64,000 bases of DNA from Zelopaecilomyces penicillatus (Eukaryota > Ascomycota > Sordariomycetes > Hypocreales > Pseudodiploosporaceae): positions 6,200,001 through 6,264,000 of the forward strand of contig VCCP01000002.1 in the NCBI GenBank assembly GCA_005765155.1. The letters run 5' to 3'. Under the pieces are notes generated by a model. That model was given only the letters and a program-made list of their open reading frames with translations. It was not told the DNA's origin and ran no database searches. The translations under genes and the position numbers were made by a program. This document shows positions 48,631 to 58,845 of the stretch, in pieces (position 1 is the first letter of the stretch; each line of letters opens with the position of its first letter).

Positions 48631-50169
48631 TTACATCTTCAGTACCCCAGTGTTTTGTGAAATGTATTGGAATTCTGTTAGTTTGCGCAGCTGCTCAATT
48701 ATTATGAACGTGAGAACAGTATGCGGTCTATAATTAAAGGGCCGCATGAACGGCCATGTGGATCAGCAACTGCATGTAGGGCAACCAACTCGGAAGAGGA
48801 GACTCCGGAAGATACATACGTTAATCGCAGCCATGCGGGTGTCCAGCCTTTGATTAGAAAACGTGGACCCTCTTCACGCAGACCAAGTCGAATGACTTGT
48901 AAAAGTCCCTGGTTGTTATTTTGTTAGATTAGAACAACGGAGTGCAAGTAGATATGGGCTGGGCTTTGTTTTGAGATTGGAGATAGGAGATAGGAGGCTG
49001 CTGGCTTTGAGAAGGTAGACTTGCAGTGTTTCCTGAACTGGATTGCATCCGGCTTTTGAGGACGTCGGCGGGGGCGCAAAGTGTAGTAGCTACTGTGCCT
49101 GCGGCGAGGGATGATATTGCGTGGGTGGTAATGTCGTCTTTGCGGGCAGCGGTGTTGATGAGGAACTGCTTTGTTGATGTGTACCTGTATCGAGTGTAAG
49201 TTGATATAGCAAAGGATGATTGATGCTGGGATTGACCAACGTTGCAATCTGTGACACATCTACTCAGTACTATCAGCATTCAATCTCCTATATCCAGCTT
49301 CGCACCATTCAACATACTCATCAAGACACTCCTAGCCACATTAGGAGCCAACCCCCTCGTCACAGCCGCCACACCTTCTTCCATCCATACTCTCCAGAGC
49401 CCCTGCAAAGAATTCGTATATCCAAACCTCTGCATCGGCGGCTTCGCCCCGTCGGCACACATGCGGACGAGGACCACCTCCGTAGGGTTGCCGACGAGGC
49501 CCGCGATGCCGCCTGCTACACCGGCACACAAAATGTTCCATAGGGTAGGGAGTTTGTCCTTTCCGGAGTGGTGGAGGGCTTGGGCGGAGAGGTAACCATG
49601 GAAACCGAAGCGGGCGGTTGAGTAGGTGGCCTGGCGGAGAATGGATGCGGAGAGACCGGTCCAGAGAGATGGGATTCCTGTGGGGTGTTAGTTTGGAATA
49701 TTCATAATATGGAAAGTAGTAATAGGTTTGTTGGTACCATCTCGAGCTGCGAAGCGATGCATTGTGCCGACCATGGACTCGCTCGACTTGAGGACCTGCA
49801 TTCGGCTAATAGTGGAAGTCAATATCAGGAGGTTAGAAGATTGGAGAGAAAGATTGTTGAATCAGTTGAATTATTACGGACACGCACTATTTAGTTTGAT
49901 CCAGTGGATGCGCTGGCCAAGACAGTCAGTGTTAATTATAGTTGATGGTGATGAGTGCATTCCATGCACAGCTTCGTTTATGATGGTGAGGAGGTTTAAC
50001 GTACTGAAGCAGACGGCCATGGAGGCTGCAGCTCCGCTGCAATCAAGTCAATCAAACAATTGACACAAATTGTGATATAATTTTCCAGTAAATTTCAATG
50101 GGTTGATGTAGAAAATGGTACAACTCACCCCAGCCAGAAAGGCTCCTTTGATGTGGTCTTTGAAGGCAT
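48631..50169 (-). CDS. mitochondrial carrier, dicarboxylate-carrier type, 296 aa
   Basis: Member of the mitochondrial carrier (SLC25) family, closest in motif to the yeast Dic1 group that exchanges dicarboxylates for phosphate across the inner membrane. Nine exons: 50169-50129, 50036-50005, 49912-49888, 49805-49738, 49677-49318, 49259-49241, 49184-49025, 48908-48820 and 48727-48631. Together they sum to exactly 297 codons. The three carrier repeats carry PFWLGGGAAASMAVCF and HPLDQTKYRMQVL; GVAGGIAGLVGNPTEVVLVRM; and AGTVATTLCAPADVLKSRMQ, with FLIKGWTPAWLRLTPHTVLTF in the last helix. Two exons are tiny (25 and 19 nt). The seventh intron (48909-49024) starts with GCAAGT, a GC-AG intron; no GT donor keeps helix six in frame. 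It is transcribed towards the membrane-protein gene and divergently from the Pxp2-like gene. The substrate is inferred. Confidence 0.9.
48909..49024 (-). other. GC-AG intron in the carrier gene
   Basis: The donor is GCAAGT and the acceptor AACCAG|G. Reading straight on reaches TAA at 48929 and loses the sixth transmembrane helix. The GT sites nearby are all in the wrong phase for the GLLQVIRLGLREEG block that follows. Confidence 0.8.
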
Positions 50170-50713
50170 GTTTGTTTGGTGTTTGGTATTTCACCTGGAT
50201 GGATAATGATCACTGCTCTGGGTAAGCTGGAAGCATCATCAGTGCAGCTTCTACACCGTCCATTTTCAACAAGAATAATGGTGTCAACATGAGGCAATAT
50301 GGATACTGCATCAAACCATCTCACATCTATTCATCAACTTGTAAAAAACCCAAGGACTTTACTTTTGACGCCGACGTCCGGCACTCACACCACAAATGCC
50401 ATTCACCTCGGCTAGCAAAAGTAGATGCCGCTCCGATGGGATATTAATCTTGAATTCCTCAACACACATCATCCATGACGTGAACCTGCATCGGCCCCAA
50501 ATCTAGGCTCCGAACAAGTTCCGCCCGAAACTTTCCACACTCTCCTCTCCGGCCCCTCCATAACCGAACTCCCTCACGCCGAAAAAGCTCCGACAAGGGT
50601 TGCAACTCAACCACTATTATTGAGGGAGCTGCCGCTGCCCTCGTATAACACCCTACCTGGATATGCCGCCTCGATCCATTCAGGGAGCAAAGATATCCAG
50701 GAGAAGACGCACC
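50170..50713. other. divergent promoter region
   Basis: About 0.54 kb shared by the carrier gene (left, minus) and the Pxp2-like gene (right, plus). It includes a CCAAA/CCTCC-rich pyrimidine stretch near 50500-50600. No other gene is seen. Confidence 0.6.
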
Positions 50714-51646
50714 ATGTCGAAGCTATCGCCGTCGCTCAAGGCGCTCATCAATGCGCCGTTTGCGCGCCCGGGACCCTGTGCTGCCCCGGCCAAGATTCGA
50801 GATGTGTACCAGGCGATTGCGCGGGATGCGGCGCAGAGGCAGCTTGGTGTGAGGCCCTGGCTGGCGATATCTGTGAGTGATGAAGTCGAAGTGTGGAATG
50901 GATTGTTATTTGTTTCTGACTCAATTGACCGCGTTTGAAAGGCCGCGGCTACGTTTACTCTCAACTCCCCAGACTCGCTGCCGATTCTCCAGAGCGTTGC
51001 TTCCGCTGGCAACGCCGACACGGAGATTCCAACGGCCGAGTTCATACGCGAAGTCGGCCTCAAGTGCATTAGCTTCAACGGCATCCCCCGAACTATCAAC
51101 TGCCTCAATGCCTTCCACGCCTCTCTCCCTGCCCACATCTCCGCGGGTCTCTCCACAACCCCATCGCGTGCGCCGACACCCGAGAACCTCCGCGAGATTA
51201 CCACCCGCGGCCGCAAGCTCTGGGACTCCATCTACGCGCCTTTTGAAGACAAGCTGCACGACAAACTAGCCCTCTCGCACCCAGACCTACCCGTCGTCAT
51301 CCTCAACAGCAACTACGGCCCGTTACTAGCAGACCCGCCGGCATCATCGTCATCGCGCCAGGGCCTTGCCAGCACCGGCCGTGTGTTAACGTCCATGGTG
51401 GCCATTGCGTGTTTGCGCGCACAGACAGGTGTAGGGCCGCAGGTGCTGTCACACGTGTTTGGGCTGAAGAAGGCGTTTGAGGATGGGAGCTTTCGTGCGG
51501 ATGAACCAGCAGAGGATGAGCGAGCGGTGGAGTGGCTGGCTGGGGATGAGGGCGGCGAGTGGATATTGAAGACGGTGGATAGCATTGCTGAGGCTTTAGG
51601 TGGGAGTAACTTTGCGCCAAGTAGACCGAGGGAGTCCAAGTTGTGA
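50714..51646 (+). CDS. pxp2: Pxp2-like peroxisomal CMD/AhpD-fold protein, 287 aa
   Basis: Exons are 50714-50872 and 50942-51646, joined by a GTGAGT..AAAG intron, 288 codons. The translation resembles fungal proteins with a carboxymuconolactone decarboxylase/AhpD-like fold known in yeast as Pxp2: FIREVGLKCISFNGIPRTINCLNAF, TRGRKLWDSIYAPFEDKL, VAIACLRAQTGVGPQVLSHVFGLKKA and a conserved N-terminal SPSLKALINAPFARPG. The last three residues are SKL, a canonical PTS1 peroxisome signal directly before the stop. An in-frame ATG at 50663 would add 17 basic residues; the start at 50714 (MSKLSPSLK) is preferred by resemblance. The chemical role of Pxp2 is not settled. The divergent neighbour is a mitochondrial carrier. 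Confidence 0.8.
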
Positions 51647-52011
51647 TTATTTTTATGTGGAAATGTATATGAAATGAGGTTTATTAGTGACGACGCGACT
51701 GTTTGGTTGTGGGATACATGATGTGTTTTTAGACCGTATATAGTACCATGGATACGAGAAGATGAATCAGATACATTGAAATGACATATTGAGCCAATGA
51801 ATCACATAAAATGACGCAAACTAGGTGAAATAAATCAATACTGAGGTACATTTACAGGATCGATCATTATACAACGTTTACAGACGTGTCCATACTCCCA
51901 CAAAGTGACACAACGATCCTAATCCCAAAGCTCTAGGCTGTATAAGTAGGTGTACTGTGAATGAATTCAAGGCTCAAATAAATATCTACTCTAATCTAAT
52001 CTCCACATGAT
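51647..52011. other. convergent 3' intergenic region
   Basis: 365 bp of AT-rich DNA between the stops of the Pxp2-like gene and the CoA-transferase gene. No gene is seen. Confidence 0.7.
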
Positions 52012-54218
52012 CTACTCCATAGTCTTTATAGTTTCCGCTTCTGTAAAGCTTGCATCTGTTTTGCTTCTCACCTCCTCCACAGACACTCCTGGTGCCAATT
52101 CTGTGAGTGTCAACGTGCCCTGCGCGCGATCCACCTCAAACACACACTATTGACTGATAGTTAGAAAACTGCTTGACTTTCAAATAGCTTGGGATGATAG
52201 AGGAAGGAAGAACATCAAGATAGTGATTGAAACGTAGGAATGTAGACTTACCAAGTCAGTGATGATGGTGCTGACTACCCGCGCGCCAGTCAGGGGCAAA
52301 CTGCACTGCTGAACAATCTTGGAAGACCCATCCTTGGCCACATGCTCCGTTGCGACGACAATTTTGGTATTTGATGGATTGGCGACGAGGTCCATGGCAC
52401 CACCCATGCCTTTGAAGACTTTGCCTGGGATCATGTAATTGGCTAGGTCTCCGGAGGCGCTGACTTGGAGGGCCTGCAGAATGTGATTTAGCATTACATG
52501 TTTCATTCTTGTTGAAGGAGAGAATTGAGGCTTCAGGGTTGGTAACTTACACCGAGGATGGATACGTCAACGTGGCCGCCGCGGATCATGCCAAAGGACT
52601 CTGATGAGTCGAAGCAGGAAGCGCCAGGGACGAGTGTGACGGTTTCTTTACCGGCGTTGACAATGTCGCTTGCGACAATATTAGTCCAGGTTACATAAAG
52701 TAAATGTTTTGTTCAACTTACGGATCAACTTCATCTTTGGTTGGATGATGGCCCATGCCTAGAATACCGTTCTCAGACTGGATCCAGACTTGTCGGCTCC
52801 GTGGCAGAAAAGTAGCAGCCAGCGTTGGAATTCCTTTAATCATCTCTTTGTCAGAATCCCCATTCACACACATACACACGGAACAGGTTCAATATCAGGC
52901 TTTTACTTACCAACACCAAGATTCACATAAAACCCATCCTTCAACTCCTTCGAAGCCCTCCTCCCAATACGAGTACGCTTCTCCTGTGCCGCATTCGTCG
53001 CAGTGACAACCACTTCATCACCTTTGCTGCTGCTGTTGCTGCTGGTGGTTTCGGAATCTTGATCCCGGAGCTTGAGCGTTTCAATCTGCTTCTCGGTCGT
53101 TGCGGCAATCACGCGATCTACAAAGATGCCTGGAAGGTCGACGTCGTCTGGGTGGATTTCGCCTACCTCGACGATGTTTTCGGCTTCGACGATGGTAAGG
53201 CGTGCGGCTTTAGCCATGAGGGGGCCGAATGCTTTGGTGGTGTATCTAAGAAAATGTGGAAATAAAGGGAATTAGCGATTGATGTCTGTGTAAGTGATAC
53301 AGAAAGGAATTGAAGGGTAGAAATACCTAAAAACACAGTTCCCTGATTTATCTGCTTTCCAAGCACGAATAATGGCCACATCTCCAGGTAAGGATGTCTC
53401 CATGAGGAAGACTTTGCCTCCAAACTCTCTCACCTCTCGTGGCCGTCCTTTTTCTAGAACGCCGCCATTGGGGTCTAACCGTACGGGAATCTCTCCATCC
53501 TGAATTCGGGTGTCTAAACAGCAATTATTAGTCAATTCTGCCCTTCCTCTGTACTTTGATGGTTTAAGGATAGGGAGGTAGTCTTACGTGCTCCCGTTGG
53601 TGTAAAAAATGCTGGTATGCCAGCTCCCGCAGCGCGAATACGCTCCGCCAATGTCCCCTGAGGACAAAGCTCAATCGCAAGCTCTCCACTCAGATATCTC
53701 CTCTCCAGAGCTTTGTTGTTGCCCAAGTATGACAAAATAAGCCGATTGACCTGCCCAGCCTTTGTCAAGATGGAAAGTCCCCCTCGTCCTTCGCTGCCAG
53801 CGTTGTTGGAGACGGCAGTCAGCGAGTGTAGTGATTCGCTGCCTCGACGATGCATGGCTTGGATTAGAGTTTCTGCGATTAGTGTGTTAGAAGAAAATGA
53901 AATCTAATTGGCGTGAAAAAGGGGTATGAATGGAGGGAATGACTACTTGCCTGCAACACCGCAGAGGCCAAACCCTGCGCTGAGAATGGTAGAGCCACTC
54001 TGGATATCAGCTACGGCAGCATCTGCGGTAGAGTACACCTTGGAGTTTCCCCTTTTCTGTGAGAAGCGAACCGTCGTTGATGAGAAGAACCGGTTTTGCG
54101 AAGAGCGGGAATTGGCATTTCGTATTAGTTGCGTGGTGACGCTACAGACGAGAGTGATCGTAGCTGTTCTTCGGGGAAGAACACCAGGGTGTATAGGACA
54201 CAATGTCACAGCCATCAT
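52012..54218 (-). CDS. succinyl-CoA:3-oxoacid CoA-transferase (SCOT), mitochondrial, 553 aa
   Basis: Moves CoA from succinyl-CoA to acetoacetate or another 3-oxoacid in the mitochondrial matrix. Eight exons: 54218-53951, 53872-53588, 53513-53327, 53245-52911, 52833-52722, 52668-52551, 52473-52252 and 52146-52012, summing to 554 codons. The N-terminus is Arg/Ser-rich without acids and has RFFSST, a typical matrix presequence. The alpha part has SAGFGLCGVAETLIQAM, GTLAERIRAAGAGIPAFFTPTGA and GDVAIIRAWKADKSGN. The beta part has WIQSENGILGMG, whose Glu is the catalytic residue that forms the enzyme-CoA thioester, then DPDIVNAGKETVTL and MGGAMDLV. A Ser/Thr-rich linker joins the halves. The first intron (53873-53950) has a GCAAGT donor; only this gives the conserved GLCGVAETLI junction. 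Divergent from the MFS gene. Confidence 0.95.
53873..53950 (-). other. GC-AG intron in the SCOT gene
   Basis: The donor is GCAAGT (GCAG|GCAAGTAG) and the acceptor TCGCAG|AA. The nearby GT (GCAA|GTAGTC) gives the wrong phase. Splicing at GC reproduces the family motif GLCG-x-x-E-x-LI without extra residues. Confidence 0.8.
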
Positions 54219-55202
54219 GGTGTAAGTGTAAATTGCAAGTTTGCAGCTCAGCTCAAAATACCAATCTTAATTTATACCAATAGTCTGAGATAAAAGATCC
54301 AAAACAAAATTCTGGGGCAGGGCGACTATAATACCTAAATACCAGAACCACCGGCTATTCCCCAGCTAGCTACTCGGCAAAACTTCAAACTTGGGCATGT
54401 CGTCATTGGCGCCGCTGCATCCATCTAAATGCAGCCAGTCGCGGTGAGAACGTCCATATAGGGATGCTTAATAACTGCTGTGTAAGTAAGTAAGTAAGTA
54501 AAATAGGTTGCGTTCCTTTTTTTTTTTTTGGCGTCAGAGTTGCATAGCCGACACTTCCGCTGAACCGGAGGTTACTCGGCGAGCCAGCCCCGAGATGCGG
54601 CCCCTCGTTGCCGGAGCACACTCACCCACTACCCTGCATCAAAATATCGGAGTCTAGAAGTAGGCGCCGCGATGTAGTATTGCAATTTGTAACGCTACAA
54701 GTAGGATCCGACAATGGCAAGCCACTTCGGTCATTAGGCGTGGAAGTGTTTTCTAGGCCTCCAAATGTTGTTCCCCCAGTTTATTTCCCCATCTTCTTCC
54801 CCATAATAGCATCGCGAAACCCCCGGTGTGGCTTGGTGGCTGATTTCAATACTTCTCCCCCGCAAAGCTGGGCCTTGAGATCCCGGCAGTTGAGTGCTGT
54901 TAATGGGAAGGATTGAATGTTTTCACATCTCTCCAGGGCTTTTAAGATACAACTTTCATGATAATAGAGGTCTCTTGAGAATGTTTCAATCATCATAAAA
55001 GAAACACCGAATCCACCGCCTTCTTCCCCCCTACCCCAGATTCATCGCCTTCTCCAGCTTACTCAACTAAAACCTGAGACATCTACAAGGGAGCTACGGA
55101 GCTACAATCGGCCTGGTTCCACAGTTCCACCTCTCTACACCTACAGCCTCCCTTCTCTTCTTTGGTATCACTCAGACCTTCCATTGCGGTAGAAACATCA
55201 CA
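54219..55202. other. divergent promoter region of SCOT and MFS genes
   Basis: Nearly 1 kb. It contains a (TAAG)n microsatellite at 54483-54500, a T11 run (about 54519-54529) and pyrimidine-rich leader sequence before the MFS start. No gene is seen. Confidence 0.65.
54483..54500. repeat. (TAAG)n microsatellite
   Basis: Four and a half TAAG units in the promoter region between the SCOT and MFS genes. Confidence 0.85.
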
Positions 55203-57338
55203 ATGCATCCCAAATCAGACTTGGATATGGTTGGCAAGGTCGATCACGAAGAACTCGGTGACGCCGAGTTCCAGCGCAGGGCGCACTTGACGAAGACTGT
55301 GTTATTCAAGATTGATTCTCGGTAGGTGCATTTTGCCAAGAGAAGACCGTTGCGGGTGGGTTTAGGGGTTCATGCAAGTGGGGAGATCGGCATATATTCG
55401 TCACCCTGGTTGGCGATCTTGAAGACCACACTCTAACATTGACGCTGTGTTACAGAGTTTTGCCTATTGTTGCCCTGCTGCTACTTTGCTCGTTCCTCGA
55501 CAGGACCAATGTCGGCAATGCCAAGATTCTTGGTCTTGAGCGAGATCTCAACCTCACTGATGCCCAATACTCCCACGGCCTCGCAGTTTTCTACGCCACA
55601 TATGTTGCTTGGTTAGTTGCCACTCTCCCTATGCTTCAATTTCTTACTATCTTAAGCTATCCCATGGCATATTACCACAACGCTAATCTTGTTACCTTAG
55701 CGAACTACCGAGCAATCTCCTCCTCAAAAAGATCTCGCCCAAAATATGGCTCCCATTTTTAGCATTTGTCTGGGGCACTATAACCATGTGCCTCGGCTTC
55801 GTCCGCAACTACGGCGGTTTTGTCGCGGTACGTGCGCTTCTCGGTGCGGCAGAAGGCGGCCTCTTCCCCGGCATCATCTTATACATGTCTGGTATGTACA
55901 CGCGCGGGGAGCTGGCTCTGCGAATTGGTGTTTTCTACACGGCCGCTTCGCTTTCCGGTGCTTTTGGTGGTCTTTTGGCTCGAGGTTTGTCGGCCATTGG
56001 ACCTCGAGGTGGGCTTGAAGGCTGGCGATGGATCTTTATCATCGAGGGGCTTTTGGTAAGTATATCTCAAGTAAATTCACCTGCCAGAGATTCGAGATGC
56101 TGACTTGTTTAATAGACTGTTATTGCGGGCCTTATTGCATACCTAGGCTTACCCAACAGCGTTGGGACCGCTACATACCTCACACCAGAGGAACGCGAGT
56201 TTGCCCTCCAACGGCTGTCTACGGATGGAGGTGGCCGCTTCAAGTAAGAAAGCGAAACCAACTCACTACTGACCAATACTGGAGTATGAATGCTAATTAA
56301 GTTGGTTGCTATAGCCTGGCTCAAGAGTCTGATGAACCTTTTCGCTGGTCCGAGGTCCGCAGAGGCGTCTTCAACATCCAGGTGTGGCTCACTTCGACGG
56401 CGTACTTTGCCCTCATCGCTGGAGTGTACTCTTTTGGACTTTTTGTAGGTGTCCTGTTGAAAAAGATCATGTTAAGAGATAGGACTATGACTAACTACTC
56501 TATTAAAGCTGCCAACTATTATCAACGATCTTCATATCACATCCGACGCCAACGAAACACAGCTTTGGAGCGTTATACCTTACGCCGTGGCAACGCCAGT
56601 TACGGGTACGTGCTTCAATACGAACAGTCTTCCAAATTGAAATAACAGAATTCTAACAAGTCACCAACATTCCAACAGTCCTTGTTGCCTTCCTGTCCGA
56701 CCGCCTCAAGCTTCGTGGAGTCATCATGCTCTGCATGCTTCCCATCTCCATCACAGGCTACGCCGTCATTGCCCACGTTGAATCCGCCCAGGTGCGCTTT
56801 GCCATGACATGTCTCATGGCCCTTGGAATGTACAGCTCCGTGCCGTGCGTGCTGGTCTGGAACGCGAACAACTCCGCGGGCCACTACAAGAGGGCGACGA
56901 CTTCAGCATTGCAGTTGGGGATTGCTAACTGTGGCGGATTTGTAGCCAGTAGGTCAACTTCCCATGCTGAGGCTTCTAAACGTCTTCTCAGACATTTGAT
57001 TGTGCTCAATTTTCTGTACTTTTAAAACTGGGTGCGCTAACATATATCTCAATGTCACAGCATTTGCCTATCCAAAGAAGGATGGACCCATGTACGTGCC
57101 AGGCCATACCACAATCTTTGGTTTGCTATGTTATGCCTGGTTTGCGTAAGTTCTCCCCCTCCCTATCTGATACTAATATCTTGAGAGAAAAGAGGAAAGT
57201 CCCCATCTAACAGACTCTAGGGTCCTGGCCAACGTGCTCTACTGCTCAAAGATCAATAGGGATAAGCAGAATGGCAAGTATGACCAATATGTTGGTCTGG
57301 GAGATGACCGTGATCCCGAGTTCAAGATGGTCATCTAG
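55203..57338 (+). CDS. MFS transporter, anion:cation symporter (allantoate permease-like) family, 485 aa
   Basis: Plasma-membrane proton symporter of the Dal5-like ACS family, which takes up organic anions such as allantoate, pantothenate, nicotinate or other carboxylates. Nine exons: 55203-55321, 55456-55611, 55701-56055, 56116-56243, 56315-56444, 56509-56605, 56679-56948, 57061-57145 and 57221-57338; total 486 codons. Family marks are CSFLDRTNVGNAKILGLERDL in helix 1 and the following loop, YVACELPSNLLLKK made across an intron, GAAEGGLFPGIILYMSGMY, RIGVFYTAASLSGAFGGLLA, GWRWIFIIEG, and a C-terminal NANNSAGHYKRATTSALQLGIANCGG. The substrate is not predictable. It faces the SCOT gene across a shared promoter region, which hints at a link with organic-acid use. 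Confidence 0.92.
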
Positions 57339-57524
57339 CTCTTGAGATTTATGAATTAATGATGAGACTGTGAAGCAAACATTTTATCTATGCGCTTTGG
57401 GCCAAAACAATTGTGACCCTGGATATGATGTCCAACTACATATATATGTGTCTAATATTCGACACGTCTAGTGATGAGCCATCAAATTTGCAACCAAGTT
57501 GAAGGAAGGGATTTTATTCAAGTG
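57339..57524. other. short convergent spacer
   Basis: 186 bp between the stop codons of the MFS and sugar-bisphosphatase genes; AT-rich, no gene. Confidence 0.7.
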
Positions 57525-58556
57525 TTAACCGAGCAACCTGTGTTTTACAGCCGCAACTTCCTCCTGGTTTCCGCACACCAACCCTCCCCTTTCATCACAA
57601 TTCCCAATATCCCGAGCCAAAACATCCTCGCCATCTGCCGGATCAACTGCCGCGCCTCCCGCACATTCCACAACAAGCGCCACGGGGCACAGCTCGTAGA
57701 GCCTCCGCAGCTTCGCTTTACTCTTATCCGTAACAGGCGAGATGTAGACGCCGTGGCCCTTGACTAGGGCATGGACCACGTCAGGGACAAGACCGCCGCT
57801 GTAGCGCAGCGTATACTTGTTGGCGATGAACTCGGAGATGAGGGCGGCGTACTTGACATCGTCGGCGGCTGCGCGGAGGTTCGCGGGAGCAAAGTATCTT
57901 GTCTTGAAGGGTGGGCTGGAGAGGAGAACGGAGCTGCGGATTAGTTTGGCGGCTGTGATGCCCTCGTCGCTGAGACCGACTTCGAAGCACAAGGGCTTCT
58001 GGTTAGGGATACGCAATGCAATGATGGCGTTTGTTCGAGGGCCGTAAACACCGAGAAGAGCAGCAATCTGCCTATCCCGCGGGTTCTGCCCAAGTGCAGA
58101 TTTGCCCTCCCAAATTCCCACTATGGTGCCGACAGCCCAATTCGGCCCTATGATGGAGCTCCCGTCAAGAGGATCAAAAGCCACAGTAAAAGCGGGAGAA
58201 GAGGACGAAGATGATGATCCTTCAATCGCCTTTTTTGTGACATGAACCACAGCCCTCTCCACGGGATCCTCCTCACTGCTAGCAGTCACCACAGAGGGAC
58301 AACGAGCCAATGCCGCACGGATGACATCTTCTGCTAGGACATCCACATTGAGCTGCTCATCGCCAAAGGAGTTTGCTGTTCCTGCAAGCGAAACATGGTG
58401 AGAGCCTCGCAGCGTCTTGCCGATTTCTGATATGGCGTCTAACAGGTGAGGGATGACGGAAGTTAGGAGGGCGTGGCTGGCGGTGCCGGTTTCGGAGAGA
58501 GATGGATGGAGTTGGTCGGGCAGCCAGGAGGGTGCTGAGGGAGGGTTGCTGGCCAT
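57525..58556 (-). CDS. FBPase/SBPase-like sugar bisphosphatase, 343 aa
   Basis: Single exon with ATG at 58554-58556. Belongs to the fructose-1,6-bisphosphatase/sedoheptulose-1,7-bisphosphatase class, metal-dependent phosphatases that remove the 1-phosphate. Motifs: SFGDEQLNVDVLAEDVI, SSEEDPVE (metal-binding acids), FDPLDGSS near residue 126 (the metal site signature), WAVGTIVGIWEG, RYSGGLVPDVVHALVKGHGVYISP and a C-terminal AGGAAVDPADG. Conserved spacing fits the plant-type SBPase-like enzymes found in many ascomycetes more than the gluconeogenic Fbp1. A Ser-rich insertion precedes FDPLDGSS. Substrate inferred; a pentose-phosphate or sugar-phosphate side role is likely. Confidence 0.85.
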   Translation of the reverse strand: MASNPPSAPSWLPDQLHPSLSETGTASHALLTSVIPHLLDAISEIGKTLRGSHHVSLAGTANSFGDEQLNVDVLAEDVIRAALARCPSVVTASSEEDPVERAVVHVTKKAIEGSSSSSSSPAFTVAFDPLDGSSIIGPNWAVGTIVGIWEGKSALGQNPRDRQIAALLGVYGPRTNAIIALRIPNQKPLCFEVGLSDEGITAAKLIRSSVLLSSPPFKTRYFAPANLRAAADDVKYAALISEFIANKYTLRYSGGLVPDVVHALVKGHGVYISPVTDKSKAKLRRLYELCPVALVVECAGGAAVDPADGEDVLARDIGNCDERGGLVCGNQEEVAAVKHRLLG

Positions 58557-58845
58557 TTGATGGAGTTTTAATATTTGTTATAGAAGATATGCTCGGATTG
58601 GCTTAGGGTGAGATGGAGTTGTTAGAACAAGACATGTATGAGAGGTGAGGTTTAGAATTGAGAGAATAAATTGTCCATCTTCATTTCCATTGAATGAGGC
58701 CTGGGAGGCTAGAACAAACCCCGCTGTAGACCATTGAGGTTGACGCTATAACCTCCGCTGTAAGTTTGGCAATTAACCTATATCTAAATGGCGATGAAAG
58801 CCAGCCATGGGTTGAGATCAACATATTCAACTTCAATCCATTCCA
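58557..58845. other. intergenic, bisphosphatase promoter
   Basis: 289 bp between two minus-strand genes; holds the SDR 3' end and the bisphosphatase promoter. No further gene. Confidence 0.6.

Noticed and set aside
49260..49317. Carrier reading through into NGAKLDIGD before a stop
   Set aside because: It ends in TGA and lacks the third repeat; splicing at GTATGT (49317) restores NVSQIATY and the rest of the carrier.
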